A stretch of 21,520 nt of DNA from an uncultured Collinsella sp. (GTDB lineage: Bacteria; Actinomycetota; Coriobacteriia; Coriobacteriales; Coriobacteriaceae), in assembly GCA_900544225.1 (NCBI GenBank), contig UQUD01000025.1, positions 1 through 21,520 of the forward strand, written 5' to 3'. Both the position numbers and the translations under genes were made by a program. The notes below the pieces were generated by a model that did no database searches, had not been told where the DNA came from, and saw nothing but the letters and a program-made list of their open reading frames with translations. Position 1 is the stretch's first letter. Every line of letters starts with the position of its first letter. Below are positions 7,462 to 15,386 of the stretch, piece by piece.

Positions 7462-8847
7462 CTACGCCGTCAACGGCGCCGGCTCATGCGGCTCGCCGTT
7501 CAGCTCGACGATGACCTGCGTTCCCACGCCCTCCTGGGACTTCACGCGCATGCCGGAATCTTCTCCGTAAAAGAAATGGATGCGCTGAAGTACGTTAAAG
7601 AGCGCCAAGCCGCAGCCTCGTTTGATGGAACCGTCGGCGGTAATGCTCTCGGGCTCCTCCAGGCGATGTTGCTCAAACAGATGCGCGCAGACTTCTTCGC
7701 TCATACCGATGCCATCGTCCTCGACGATGATCTCCAAACCGTCATCGGTCTCGAAAGCCCTAACATGAATAGAAAGCGGCTCGGTCTCGCGCTGCGCGTG
7801 CTTGATGCAGTTTTCGAGCAACGGCTGCAAGATAAACGGCGGTACCATGCAATCGCGCACCTCAAAGTCGATATCGACCGAGACGCGCAGACGACCGTCG
7901 CCATAACGAGCCTGCATAAGATTGATATAGCGAGTGCCCTGTTCCACCTCGTGCTCGAGCGTTGTGAGGGTATCGGAATCAGAAAGCGTCTGACGGTAGT
8001 AATTGGAAAAGTCAATCAGCAGCGACCTGGCCTTGTCCGGCTCGGTACGTACGAGCGACACGATGGTGCTGATGGTGTTAAACAGAAAATGAGGATCGAC
8101 CTGCGATTGCAAGGCGCGCAGCTCCACGCGGGCCGTAAGCTCGTCCTGGCGCTCGAGCTCAAAGCTCGCAAGTTGCGTGGAAATGAGGTCGGCAAAGCCC
8201 GAGGCAAGCGCCGTCTGGCGCATATCGATGCTGCTCAGACGGGGATAATACAGCTCGAGCGTGCCCACGCAATGCCCGCGCACGGTAAGCGGTGCGACAA
8301 TACCGGCGCGCAGGCGCGGAAAGTAGCCACCCGTCTCGGTCGAGGCATCGCGCGAGAACACGCTTTGCTCGCCGCTGTTGATCACGTTGAGCGTAGTCCG
8401 CAGTACCACCGGGGTGCCCGCGGGGCATTTTGCCGAGTCCTCGCCCCAGCTCGCCAACACCTGCTTGCCGTCGGTAAAGCAGATGGCAGAGGCGATAGTT
8501 TCAGACAGGATGATCTTAGAGGCGCCCAAGGCAGCTTCGGGCGTAAGGCCGCGCGACGTATAGGCGAATATTTTTGAAGCGATGGCGAGCGTGCGGTCGG
8601 TTGCGCTCGATGTGAGGTCGTCGGGAACGACAAAGACGTACGAGAAGAAGAAGCACAGCATGACCAAGCCGGCAATGACGACAACGGCCGGAACGGGATT
8701 GGGATTATCGGTTAGATCCCAGATGAGCAGCAGGATAAGCAGCGGGACGACAATACCGAGCAAGATGGCTTGAACCACATGCTGAGCGGTACGAAAGACC
8801 TTGGTAGAGTTGTAGCTCTTGCCTAGAATCAGCCTATTGAGATCCAC
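7462..8847 (-). CDS. LytS-like membrane sensor histidine kinase (second pair)
   Basis: A 461-residue kinase parallel in design to the one at 1596-2936. It has two hydrophobic segments (about 24-45 and 52-74), a GAF-like region (about 85-225), the phosphoacceptor H253 in DPHFLFNTIS, and an ATPase domain with N346 (QPLLENCIKH), EDDGIGM (376-382) and RGCGLALFN (410-418). The start is uncertain. AAGGAG at 8854-8859 touches an ATG at 8853, too close to serve it, but lies six bases from the GTG at 8847, which I prefer. An ATG at 8877 lacks a ribosome site, and one at 8916 would place a terminator hairpin in the coding region. It is co-transcribed with the regulator that follows. Confidence 0.9.
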   Translation of the reverse strand: MDLNRLILGKSYNSTKVFRTAQHVVQAILLGIVVPLLILLLIWDLTDNPNPVPAVVVIAGLVMLCFFFSYVFVVPDDLTSSATDRTLAIASKIFAYTSRGLTPEAALGASKIILSETIASAICFTDGKQVLASWGEDSAKCPAGTPVVLRTTLNVINSGEQSVFSRDASTETGGYFPRLRAGIVAPLTVRGHCVGTLELYYPRLSSIDMRQTALASGFADLISTQLASFELERQDELTARVELRALQSQVDPHFLFNTISTIVSLVRTEPDKARSLLIDFSNYYRQTLSDSDTLTTLEHEVEQGTRYINLMQARYGDGRLRVSVDIDFEVRDCMVPPFILQPLLENCIKHAQRETEPLSIHVRAFETDDGLEIIVEDDGIGMSEEVCAHLFEQHRLEEPESITADGSIKRGCGLALFNVLQRIHFFYGEDSGMRVKSQEGVGTQVIVELNGEPHEPAPLTA

Positions 8848-8885
8848 CGTCATCTCCTTCTTACTGACGCACCCCATAGCAATAA

Positions 8886-8907
8886 AGAGGGCCGCAAGCG
8901 ACCCTCT
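8886..8907 (-). terminator. Intrinsic terminator after the amidohydrolase gene
   Basis: AGAGGG (8886-8891) pairs with CCCTCT (8902-8907), and the CGC/GCG bases inside extend the stem with one bulge. Minus-strand TTTATT follows. It lies about 60 bases past the amidohydrolase stop and about 40 bases before the second kinase start, so it also falls in the likely leader of the kinase operon. Confidence 0.6.
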
Positions 8908-8909
8908 CC

Positions 8910-8924
8910 ATTGCATTATGCAAT
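8910..8924. promoter_or_regulatory. Palindrome ATTGCAT-T-ATGCAAT, possible operator or -10 region
   Basis: A perfect 7-bp inverted repeat around one base lies in the gap between the amidohydrolase and the second kinase. On the minus strand it contains CATAAT, a plausible -10 element for the kinase-regulator operon, with a weak TGTAAA 16 bases upstream. It may be an operator, a promoter, both or neither. Confidence 0.3.
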
Positions 8925-8965
8925 CAAATACTGTGTTTTACATCAAGCCATCGATGAACGGTAGC

Positions 8966-10243
8966 TTAGGCGCTGTACTTGTTTGCCTCGCCGAAGGTGC
9001 CGGCCTCGACAATCCAGCCGTCCTTCATGATGACGTCCATGTTGTCAGTGTTGAGCACGTGGATGTCGGCAGCGACGTCACCGTTGACGACCAGCAGGTC
9101 GGCGCACTTGCCGGCCTCGATGGAACCGGTCTCGTCCTCGATGTGGCACATCTTGGCACCGTTGAGGGTTGCACAGGTGATGGTCTCGACCGGGGTGAAG
9201 CCGATCTTGTCGACGAACTCGTACATCTCCTCGATGGAGCAGGTGCCGTACGGGGTGACGAAGGAGAAGGAGTCGGAGCCGATCGTCATGACGACGCCGC
9301 GCTTCTTAGCCTCGCGCAGGCAGTCGTAGTTGCGCTGCAGCTCCTTCTCGACCAGGGTGCCCTCGTACTTGTCGTGCAGCTCGGGGACGTAGACGGGCGG
9401 ATAGGTGGCGTACCAGGTGGGCAGGAAGGCGATCGTCGGGGTGAAGAAGGTGCCCTGCTCGGCCATGAGGTCCATGGTGCGCTCATCGATATCGAAGCCG
9501 TGAATCAGCTGCTCGCAGCCAAAGCGGACGGAATCGTAGGCAGCGGCGTGGTTGTTGTAGCAGTGGCTCCACACGGGGATGCCGACCATCTTTGCCTCTT
9601 CGACCACGGCCTGGATCTCCTCGGAGCAATAGTGCTGGTCGCGACCGGAGTCCCAGCGCCAGATGCCACCACCGGTTGCCCAGATCTTGATGGCATCGGG
9701 GTTCTCGCGCAGGCGACGACGGACGGCCTTGCGCAGCTCCCAAGGACCGTCGACCTGATCGCCCCAGGGGTGGGATTCCTTGTTGAGCTCCTGGGTGCAG
9801 TGGTGGGAGTCACCGTGACCGGCAACACGGCAGAAGCCCAGACCGGTGGCCAGAACGCGCGGGCCCTTAAAGACGCCCTTGTCGATGCAGTCACGGATCT
9901 GGATACCAAAGCGGCCGATCTCGCAGACGGTGGTGAGGCCGTGGGTGAGGCAGTCGTAGGCCTGCTTGACGGCGACGGCCTGCTTCTCGAGGAGCGGCTG
10001 CATGACCCAATCGGTGTCATCGTCGGTCAGGTTGCCCGAGAAGTGCAGATGGGTGTCGATCAGGCCGGGAAGGACGGTCTTGCCGGCGGCGTCGATAACC
10101 TCAACGCCCTCGGGAAGGTCCTGCATAGCACCGGCGTACTCGATCTTGCCGTTGTCGTCGACGAGAACGAGGGAGTTCTCGACCGGCTCGGCACCGGTAC
10201 CGTCGATGAGCTTACCGCCAACGATTGCATACTTAGTGGACAT
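8966..10243 (-). CDS. Imidazolonepropionase-like metal-dependent amidohydrolase
   Basis: A 425-residue cytoplasmic hydrolase of the amidohydrolase superfamily (COG1228-like). Metal-site residues are visible: the HxH pair H65/H67 in DTHLHFSG, K186 (AIKIWATGG, the position of the carboxylated lysine), H227 (WSHCYNN), H248 (LIHGFD) and D324 (IGSDS). The composite N- and C-terminal beta-sandwich is represented by VVDAAGK-type residues near 50 and GSIEAGKCADLLVV (373-386). Characterised relatives cleave Xaa-Pro or Xaa-Arg/Lys dipeptides, hydantoin-like rings or imidazolonepropionate; the substrate here is open. AAGGAGG lies 4 bases before the ATG. It follows the amino acid permease by 131 bases, suggesting uptake plus hydrolysis of one nitrogenous compound. 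Codon use is strongly biased, as in highly expressed genes. Confidence 0.87.
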   Translation of the reverse strand: MSTKYAIVGGKLIDGTGAEPVENSLVLVDDNGKIEYAGAMQDLPEGVEVIDAAGKTVLPGLIDTHLHFSGNLTDDDTDWVMQPLLEKQAVAVKQAYDCLTHGLTTVCEIGRFGIQIRDCIDKGVFKGPRVLATGLGFCRVAGHGDSHHCTQELNKESHPWGDQVDGPWELRKAVRRRLRENPDAIKIWATGGGIWRWDSGRDQHYCSEEIQAVVEEAKMVGIPVWSHCYNNHAAAYDSVRFGCEQLIHGFDIDERTMDLMAEQGTFFTPTIAFLPTWYATYPPVYVPELHDKYEGTLVEKELQRNYDCLREAKKRGVVMTIGSDSFSFVTPYGTCSIEEMYEFVDKIGFTPVETITCATLNGAKMCHIEDETGSIEAGKCADLLVVNGDVAADIHVLNTDNMDVIMKDGWIVEAGTFGEANKYSA

Positions 10244-10253
10244 GGTTCCTCCT

Positions 10254-10297
10254 TATGGATCCATATAGTGGGCGAGGCCGTGTTGGGTTAAGGCCTC
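10254..10297. promoter_or_regulatory. Inverted repeats in the permease-amidohydrolase gap
   Basis: Two dyads lie just upstream of the amidohydrolase ribosome site: the 12-bp palindrome TATGGATCCATA (10254-10265), and GAGGCC/GGCCTC (10274-10279 and 10292-10297) with a 12-base loop. The larger hairpin has no U-run, so it is not an obvious terminator, and the two genes may be co-transcribed. TATATG on the minus strand beside the palindrome could be a -10 element. Confidence 0.3.
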
Positions 10298-10374
10298 ACA
10301 AAGCTACCCAAGTGGCGCCGGGTTCGGTGCACGGAAGAGAGGGTCCCGCGCACCCGATCCGCCCCGGCTCGGCG

Positions 10375-11826
10375 TTACTTTTTGCGGGAATTGGTGAAAG
10401 CCATGAGGGCCAGGCCAATAGCCAACCAGCCGATCACGATGCTCCACTCCACCATGTTGAGGGAGGCGGGAGAGAACGGAATCACGAGCAGGCCGATGAT
10501 GATGGCGCAGGCAGCGATAGCGAGGCCGATGCCAAACTTGCCGCCGGGCACCTCGTAGGGACGAGGCAGGTCGGGCTCGGTGAAGCGCATGCGCAGGCAA
10601 GCGAGGGCGACCATGCCGCAGGAGAAGATGAAGGCGAGAGCCGACACGTTGGTCAGAGGGATGAGCATGTTCTTGCCCAGGAACGGACCGACGACGGTGA
10701 TGACGCCCAGAACGACGCAGGCAAGCTTGGGAGCGCCGGACTTGGGGTCGACCTCGGCGAACTGCTCGGGCAGCTGGCCCTTGCGGCCCATGGCGAGCAT
10801 GATGCGGCTCGTGGCGCCGTAGAAGGAGTTCATCGGGCCCATGGGTCCAAGCGTGGCGATGACGAGCATAGCCAGGTACAGAAGCATGTTGATGCCCTTG
10901 AGGCAGGCAAGCGCGGGAACCGGGCTCTTAACAAACTCATGCCAGTCGAGGATGGTGCCGAACGAGTAGATGCAGACCATGTAGAAGCCGCCGGCGGCCA
11001 GCAGGGCCAGGGAGATGATCTTGCCGAACTTGTTCCAGTTGAGGCCCTCGGCTGCTTCCTCGGCCTGCTGAGGAATGGTGTCGAAGCCAGCGTAGAAGAA
11101 CGGGGTCAGAACCAGGACCGACACGATGCCGGCAAACAGGCTGGCGCCCTCGGTAGCGGCCTTGCCGCCGCCAGCGCCGGTGACCTGGGAGAACACGGGC
11201 ATGGCATTGTCCGGCGAGCCGGTGAACAGCGAGACGCCCATGGCGAGCAGCATGCCGCAGAGCAGGGCCTTGGTCAGGAAGGCCTGGAGCTTGGCAGCCG
11301 AGCTGGCACCGCGGAAGTTGAGGAAGATGACGTAGACTGCAAAGCCGAGCGCGATCAGCGTCGGGAACAGGTAGACGTCGGCCCCCAGTATGGTGTAGAG
11401 CTTGACGGCGCGCAGCCACTCAAGGCCGGGCAGGCTGCCGAACATCTCGGACACGAGGGTCGAAATGGCGATGGCCTCCCACGGGCACAGGATGCCGTTG
11501 CCCAGGGCCAAAAGCCATCCGGTGATGTAGCTCAGCGTACGGCCAAAGCTACGATCGACATACTCGACGATGCCGCCCGAGATGGGGATAGCAGCCGTGA
11601 GCTCACCGAAAACAGCTCCGACGGGCACGAGGAAGATTGCACCCAAGAGGAATGCGATCATAGCGGGAACGGGACCGCCGCCCACGACCATCCAGTCGCC
11701 GACCTGCAGAACCCAACCGGTACCGATGATGGCACCAAAGCCGATGGTAAAGAAGTTCCAGAGCGAGAGCGTTTTCTTCATGCCGCCGTTATCCTCGACT
11801 GCAACTTCTGCGTTCTTGTCCGCCAT
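10375..11826 (-). CDS. APC-superfamily amino acid permease
   Basis: A 483-residue membrane protein with roughly 12 or more hydrophobic segments. The first transmembrane segment carries the glycine-rich GFGAIIGTGW (29-38) that binds the backbone of the substrate in APC transporters, and ISGGIVEYVDRSFG (about 81-94) also fits the family. The N-terminus is a short acidic cytoplasmic tail. Length is normal for the family. GGAAAGGAGGGG sits just upstream of the ATG at 11826. The amidohydrolase gene follows it on the same strand, so the permease probably imports the amino acid or amide that this enzyme cleaves. The substrate cannot be named from sequence. The codon bias suggests high expression. 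Confidence 0.88.
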   Translation of the reverse strand: MADKNAEVAVEDNGGMKKTLSLWNFFTIGFGAIIGTGWVLQVGDWMVVGGGPVPAMIAFLLGAIFLVPVGAVFGELTAAIPISGGIVEYVDRSFGRTLSYITGWLLALGNGILCPWEAIAISTLVSEMFGSLPGLEWLRAVKLYTILGADVYLFPTLIALGFAVYVIFLNFRGASSAAKLQAFLTKALLCGMLLAMGVSLFTGSPDNAMPVFSQVTGAGGGKAATEGASLFAGIVSVLVLTPFFYAGFDTIPQQAEEAAEGLNWNKFGKIISLALLAAGGFYMVCIYSFGTILDWHEFVKSPVPALACLKGINMLLYLAMLVIATLGPMGPMNSFYGATSRIMLAMGRKGQLPEQFAEVDPKSGAPKLACVVLGVITVVGPFLGKNMLIPLTNVSALAFIFSCGMVALACLRMRFTEPDLPRPYEVPGGKFGIGLAIAACAIIIGLLVIPFSPASLNMVEWSIVIGWLAIGLALMAFTNSRKK

Positions 11827-12180
11827 TGTTCCCCTCCTTTCCTATTTGACGCCCTTGGCGTCACCCCTTGCGCGGTCCGTTTTGCCGCGCGCTTTTATTC
11901 CATGGCTTTAAGATACGGCCTTGGCGCAGCAGCGCCGCTCGCAGCTCGACCGAAGGCAGAACTGCAAAACGAGCGGCACCGTTTTTGGGACGAACGGCGG
12001 GAGACGTCATTCGTCTTGGACGCTTTCATCTTGTCTGCTTTTGAATACCTGTTGCCGTGACGCTAGGCGCGCGGCGCGGCAACGTTCATACCATTTGTCA
12101 GGCTTTTGGCGCACATACCCATGTGTCGTGCATCTTTTTATGTAGGATAAACAAGTTACACATGAGGCAAGGTGATTCGA
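11827..12180. promoter_or_regulatory. Divergent intergenic region between permease and C39-like peptidase
   Basis: A 354-bp gap with no gene I can support. On the permease side are two hairpins that would lie in its mRNA leader: GACGCC/GGCGTC (11848-11862, loop of 3) and GCGCGG/CCGCGC (11870-11890). The second is followed by TTTTATT on the plus strand, so it could also act as a weak plus-strand terminator. On the peptidase side is CACAT-ACCC-ATGTG (12112-12125), a possible operator, and an AT-rich TTTTTATGTAGGATAAAC stretch that may hold the peptidase promoter. No riboswitch class is recognisable. Confidence 0.4.
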
Positions 12181-13182
12181 ATGGCATACGGATACAATGA
12201 CGGCGACCAACGGCCACAAAGCGTGCGCCTTGCCGGCCGCGCCACGCCAACGCCCAGAATCACCTCCGACAACGACAACCCGCAGCGCCCCCAAGAGCAG
12301 CTCGGGGCTTCTTCGCGGCAACAAAGCCGTACCGTGCAGCAGTCAGACCGCGTGAGTACGAGCACACGCCAACGCCAGACCGACACATCGCAGCCACGCC
12401 GCTACGATCGCCGTAAAACCGACTACTACGTCAAGCGCTCCTTTTCGCGACCTCAACGCGATCGCGGCAATTCCGCCCCTCACCCTGCGTCACACGCCAC
12501 AAGCCACGCGCTTCCGGCCCGCCGCCTACGCCTTACGCTTTGCTCCATCGCCGCCTGCCTCGTCTTTGTGTTTTTGGGATCCTGTATCTCCCACGGATCA
12601 GCCGGTCTTGAGCCCACTGCCGAAGACAAGCTGCTTAAAGCTCCCGTCGCACCCGGTTACTCCTTTGCGTTCTCGACCCCACGCTCGCAATGGCAGGCCG
12701 GCACCATGCCCCACATCTACCAAATTGACCCCGCATGGTCGGAGCTGCCCTATGCCGGTGGCACTATTCGCGAAAACGCTTGCGGTCCTACCTGCCTCAC
12801 CATGGTCTATATCTTTAAGACCGGCCATACCGATAAGACGCCGGTCGATATATGCGCACTGGCCGAAGCCGGCAACTACGCCCCCACCGGTGCCACCGAG
12901 TGGTCGTTTATGACAGGCGGTGCGTGGCAGCTGGGGCTCAACGGAACACAGCTCTATAACGATCGCCAATCGATTACCCAAGCACTTCGCTCGGGTGTGC
13001 CCGTCATCGCCGCAGTGCGCCCCGGTACGTTTACCAACGTAGGCCACTACATCGTGCTCTACGGCATCGACGATGCCAACCAGATTGGCGTCTACGACCC
13101 CAACTCGGCCAGCCGCAGCGCCCGCCGCTGGGGCGTCGTAGAGGTCCTCAACGAAGTCGAAGCCATGTGGGCCTACTACTAG
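12181..13182 (+). CDS. Membrane-anchored C39-like cysteine peptidase domain protein
   Basis: A 333-residue protein. Residues 1-115 are hydrophilic, rich in Gln, Arg, Ser and Thr and probably disordered; one hydrophobic segment follows (about 117-137), then an extracellular C39-like (Peptidase_C39_2) domain at about 178-330. The catalytic set is visible: C201 in ENACGPTCLTMV, H289 in VGHYIVLYGID and D306 in VYDPNS. The long cytoplasmic tail before the anchor is odd for the family. The ATG at 12181 has AAGG 8 bases upstream; a GTG at 12172 in the same frame is the alternative. It probably cleaves or binds peptides or peptidoglycan stems at the cell surface. Its TAG stop is immediately followed by REP-like repeats. 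Confidence 0.82.
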   Translation: MAYGYNDGDQRPQSVRLAGRATPTPRITSDNDNPQRPQEQLGASSRQQSRTVQQSDRVSTSTRQRQTDTSQPRRYDRRKTDYYVKRSFSRPQRDRGNSAPHPASHATSHALPARRLRLTLCSIAACLVFVFLGSCISHGSAGLEPTAEDKLLKAPVAPGYSFAFSTPRSQWQAGTMPHIYQIDPAWSELPYAGGTIRENACGPTCLTMVYIFKTGHTDKTPVDICALAEAGNYAPTGATEWSFMTGGAWQLGLNGTQLYNDRQSITQALRSGVPVIAAVRPGTFTNVGHYIVLYGIDDANQIGVYDPNSASRSARRWGVVEVLNEVEAMWAYY

Positions 13183-13260
13183 TCATTGGGGACAGACTTA
13201 AATGAGTGGTCATTGGGGACGCTCTTGTTTGACTAGTCATTTAAGAACGTCCCCAATGAC
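13182..13260. repeat. REP-like palindrome cluster
   Basis: GTCATTGGGGAC occurs at 13182-13193 and again at 13209-13220 (27-base period), and in inverted form at 13249-13260. The segment 13209-13260 is a 52-bp imperfect palindrome: 13-bp outer arms, then TCTT/AAGA, and a TGACTAGTCA core at 13230-13239. The first unit also has TCATT/AATGA ends (13183-13205). Such GGGGAC-type palindromes resemble REP elements mobilised by REP-associated tyrosine transposases (inference). The cluster begins at the last base of the peptidase stop codon. Confidence 0.7.
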
Positions 13261-14315
13261 TAGGTGAATAGCAAAAGCCCCGCAGTCGGAGCGGACTGCG
13301 GGGCTCATGAAGAGAGGCTAGTTTGTGGGCGCTTTGCCTGGCGCCCACGAGAGATGCAACAGAGTAGAGACTACTCGTGGATGCGGGTACCGGAGAGGCC
13401 GGCCATGGTCTCGGCGGCCTTGTCCAGAGCACCGATGATGCAGGTGCGGCCCTTGCGGGAACGGGCGAACTTGATGGCAGCGCGGACCTTGGGCTCCATG
13501 GAACCCTTGCCGAACTGACCCTCGTCGGCCAGGCGCTCGGCCTCGTCGGCGGTGAGCTCCTCGAGCTCCTCCTGGTTGGGCTTGCCAAAGTTGATGGCGA
13601 CATGCTCGACGGCGGTCAGCAGGAACAGGACATCGGCGTCGCAGTCCTCGGCCAGCAGCTCGCCGCCCAGGTCCTTGTCGATGACGGCGGGAACGCCCTT
13701 GTAGCAGCCCTTGTTCTCGTAGTCGCGGACGACGGGGATGCCGCCGCCACCGCAGGCGATGACGATGAACTCGTTGTCGAGCAGGTTGAGGATGGAGTCG
13801 GCCTCGACGATCTTCTTGGGATCGGGGGAAGCGACGACGCGACGCCAGCCGCGGCCGGAATCCTCGACGAAGACCTTGGAGGGATCCTCGGCCATGAACT
13901 CCTTGGCCTGCTCCTCGGTGTAGAAGGGTCCGATCGGCTTGGTCGGGTTCTTGAACGCGGGATCATCCGGATCGCACTCGATCTGGGTGACGACGGTGGC
14001 GGCGTGCCAACGCTTATAGCGCTTGTGCATCTCGCGGCCGATGCCTTGCTGCAGGTGATAACCAATGTAGCCCTGGGACATGGCGCCGCACTCGGGCAGC
14101 GGCATCTCGGGGGTACCGATGGCATCGTGGGCAGCGGCGAAGGCGTTCTGGATCATGCCGACCTGCGGGCCGTTGCCGTGGGTGATGATGATCTCATTGC
14201 CCTGCTCGATGAGACCGAGGAGAGCGTGGGCGGTGTTGCTCACGGCCTCGATCTGCTCGACGGGGTTGTTGCCGAGGGCGTTGCCGCCAAGGGCGACGAC
14301 AATACGATCGGGCTT
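13228..14315. repeat. Long direct repeat, copy 1 (arcC and its 3' flank)
   Basis: This segment matches 20433-21520 at a constant offset of 7,205 bases and in the same orientation. I see three differences, all A here and G in copy 2 (13239, 13255, 13267), and none after 13267. Similarity begins abruptly near the centre of the REP-like palindrome. The right edge is set by the window end, so the repeat may be longer. Confidence 0.93.
13273..13305 (-). terminator. Intrinsic terminator after arcC copy 1
   Basis: AGCCCCGCAGTC (13276-13287) and GACTGCGGGGCT (13294-13305) form a perfect 12-bp stem with a 6-base loop, followed on the minus strand by TTTT. A second perfect hairpin, GTGGGCGC/GCGCCCAC (13325-13348), lies between it and the arcC stop; lacking a U-run, it may protect the mRNA 3' end. 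Confidence 0.85.
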
Positions 14316-14333
14316 ACCGTAGGGTTTGGACAT
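13371..14333 (-). CDS. arcC: Carbamate kinase (arcC), complete copy
   Basis: A 320-residue cytosolic kinase that converts carbamoyl phosphate and ADP into ATP, CO2 and ammonia, the energy-yielding last step of arginine fermentation. Typical amino acid kinase motifs are present: VVALGGNAL (12-20), ITHGNGPQVG (50-59), KPIGPFY (132-138), ACGGGGIPVV (193-202), VIDKDL (217-222), FGKGSMEPKV (274-283) and a terminal GTRIHE. Length is normal. AAGGAGG precedes the ATG. It starts 10 bases after the arcB stop, as the last gene of the arcD-A-B-C operon, and ends at a strong terminator. Codon use is far more biased toward G/C-ending codons than in arcB, arcA or arcD. An essentially identical second copy lies 7.2 kb away. 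Confidence 0.97.
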   Translation of the reverse strand: MSKPYGKPDRIVVALGGNALGNNPVEQIEAVSNTAHALLGLIEQGNEIIITHGNGPQVGMIQNAFAAAHDAIGTPEMPLPECGAMSQGYIGYHLQQGIGREMHKRYKRWHAATVVTQIECDPDDPAFKNPTKPIGPFYTEEQAKEFMAEDPSKVFVEDSGRGWRRVVASPDPKKIVEADSILNLLDNEFIVIACGGGGIPVVRDYENKGCYKGVPAVIDKDLGGELLAEDCDADVLFLLTAVEHVAINFGKPNQEELEELTADEAERLADEGQFGKGSMEPKVRAAIKFARSRKGRTCIIGALDKAAETMAGLSGTRIHE

Positions 14334-14343
14334 GCGTGCCTCC

Positions 14344-15351
14344 TTATCGAAGAGTAGCGTACATCACGGCTTTAATGGTATGCATGCGGTTCTCTGCCTC
14401 TTGGAAGACGCGAGACTTATCGGACTCGAAGACCTCGTCGGTGACCTCCATCTCGGTTACGCCGAACTTCTCCGCGATTTCCGCTCCGATGGTGGTCTTG
14501 GTATCGTGGAAGCTCGGGAGGCAATGCATGAAGATAGCGTTGGGGTTTGCCTTCGCCATGACCTCCGAGGTTACGCGGTACGGGGAGAGCAGCTTGATAC
14601 GGCTCTTCCAGAGCTCCTCAGCCTGGCCCATGCCAACCCAGACATCGGTGTAAATAACGTCGGCATCCTTTACGCCTTCATCGATGTTGTCAGTAAGCTG
14701 AATGGTGCAGCCATTTTCCTCGGCGATCTTCTGGCAAGTCTCAAGCAGCTCGGGATCAAAGTGGGTAGCGCCCTCAACGTCGCCCTTCGGCCCACAAGAG
14801 CAGAAGTTGATGCCGAGCTTGGCGCAGATCACCATGAGGGAATCGCTTACATTGCCCTGCTCCTTGCCGAGATAGGTCAGCTTGAGGCCACGCGTGTCAC
14901 CGAATTCCTCGCGCATCGTAAGGATATCCGCCAAAGCCTGGGTCGGGTGATACTCATTGGTGAGACCATTCCACACGGGAACGCCGGCTTTATCGGCAAG
15001 CTCCTCAACAATGGACTGGTCAGAGCCGCGATACTCGATACCGTCGTACATGCGACCAAGCACGCGGGCGGTATCCTCAATGGACTCCTTTTTGCCCATC
15101 TGCGACGAACCGGGGTCAAGGTAGGTTACACCTAAGCCGAGATCCATACCGCCCACCTCGAAAGCGCAGCGCGTACGCGTCGAAGTCTTTTCAAACAGCA
15201 GAACGATGTTCTTGCCCTCAAGATAACGATGGGGAGCGCCCATGCGCTTGAGATTCTTAAAGTCCTTCGAAAGCTCGAGCATATACTCGATCTCCTCGGT
15301 AGTGAAATCAAGCAGGGTCAGAAAACTACGACCAGAAAGATTCAGTGCCAT
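14344..15351 (-). CDS. arcB: Catabolic ornithine carbamoyltransferase (arcB)
   Basis: A 335-residue cytosolic enzyme that phosphorolyses citrulline to ornithine and carbamoyl phosphate. Carbamoyl-phosphate-site motifs are intact: STRTR (57-61), HPTQ (135-138) and HCLP (276-279). The ornithine-side motifs are unusual: the common GDGRNNMANS-type stretch reads LGKEQGNVSDS (161-171) and the usual DVWVSMG reads DVWVGMG (236-242 by motif, D236). N167 and D236 remain at the expected places. AAAGGA precedes the ATG. It lies 85 bases after arcA, with a strong intercistronic hairpin between them, and 10 bases before arcC. Context makes the catabolic role clear; a relative acting on another carbamoyl acceptor is less likely. 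Confidence 0.93.
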   Translation of the reverse strand: MALNLSGRSFLTLLDFTTEEIEYMLELSKDFKNLKRMGAPHRYLEGKNIVLLFEKTSTRTRCAFEVGGMDLGLGVTYLDPGSSQMGKKESIEDTARVLGRMYDGIEYRGSDQSIVEELADKAGVPVWNGLTNEYHPTQALADILTMREEFGDTRGLKLTYLGKEQGNVSDSLMVICAKLGINFCSCGPKGDVEGATHFDPELLETCQKIAEENGCTIQLTDNIDEGVKDADVIYTDVWVGMGQAEELWKSRIKLLSPYRVTSEVMAKANPNAIFMHCLPSFHDTKTTIGAEIAEKFGVTEMEVTDEVFESDKSRVFQEAENRMHTIKAVMYATLR

Positions 15352-15386
15352 GATAGGTTCCTTTCATTATTAACCTAATTGATGAG

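Noticed and set aside
8819..10291. Long plus-strand open frame opposite the amidohydrolase
   Set aside because: The translation is a repetitive V/G/D/L-rich mirror of the biased codons of the amidohydrolase. It has no start signal and no recognisable domain.
11870..11897. Plus-strand terminator GCGCGG/CCGCGC followed by TTTTATT
   Set aside because: No plus-strand gene ends upstream of it, so a terminator role is doubtful. It is described only as a hairpin in the permease leader.
10255..12060. 601-codon plus-strand open frame opposite the permease
   Set aside because: It runs through the antisense of a clear APC permease and its leader, and the translation is rich in E, G, D and H with no domain. 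An antisense artefact of high GC3.
13182..13260. CRISPR array
   Set aside because: There are only two direct units of 12 bases plus an inverted one, with no regular spacers and no cas genes in the window. The structure is palindromic and REP-like.
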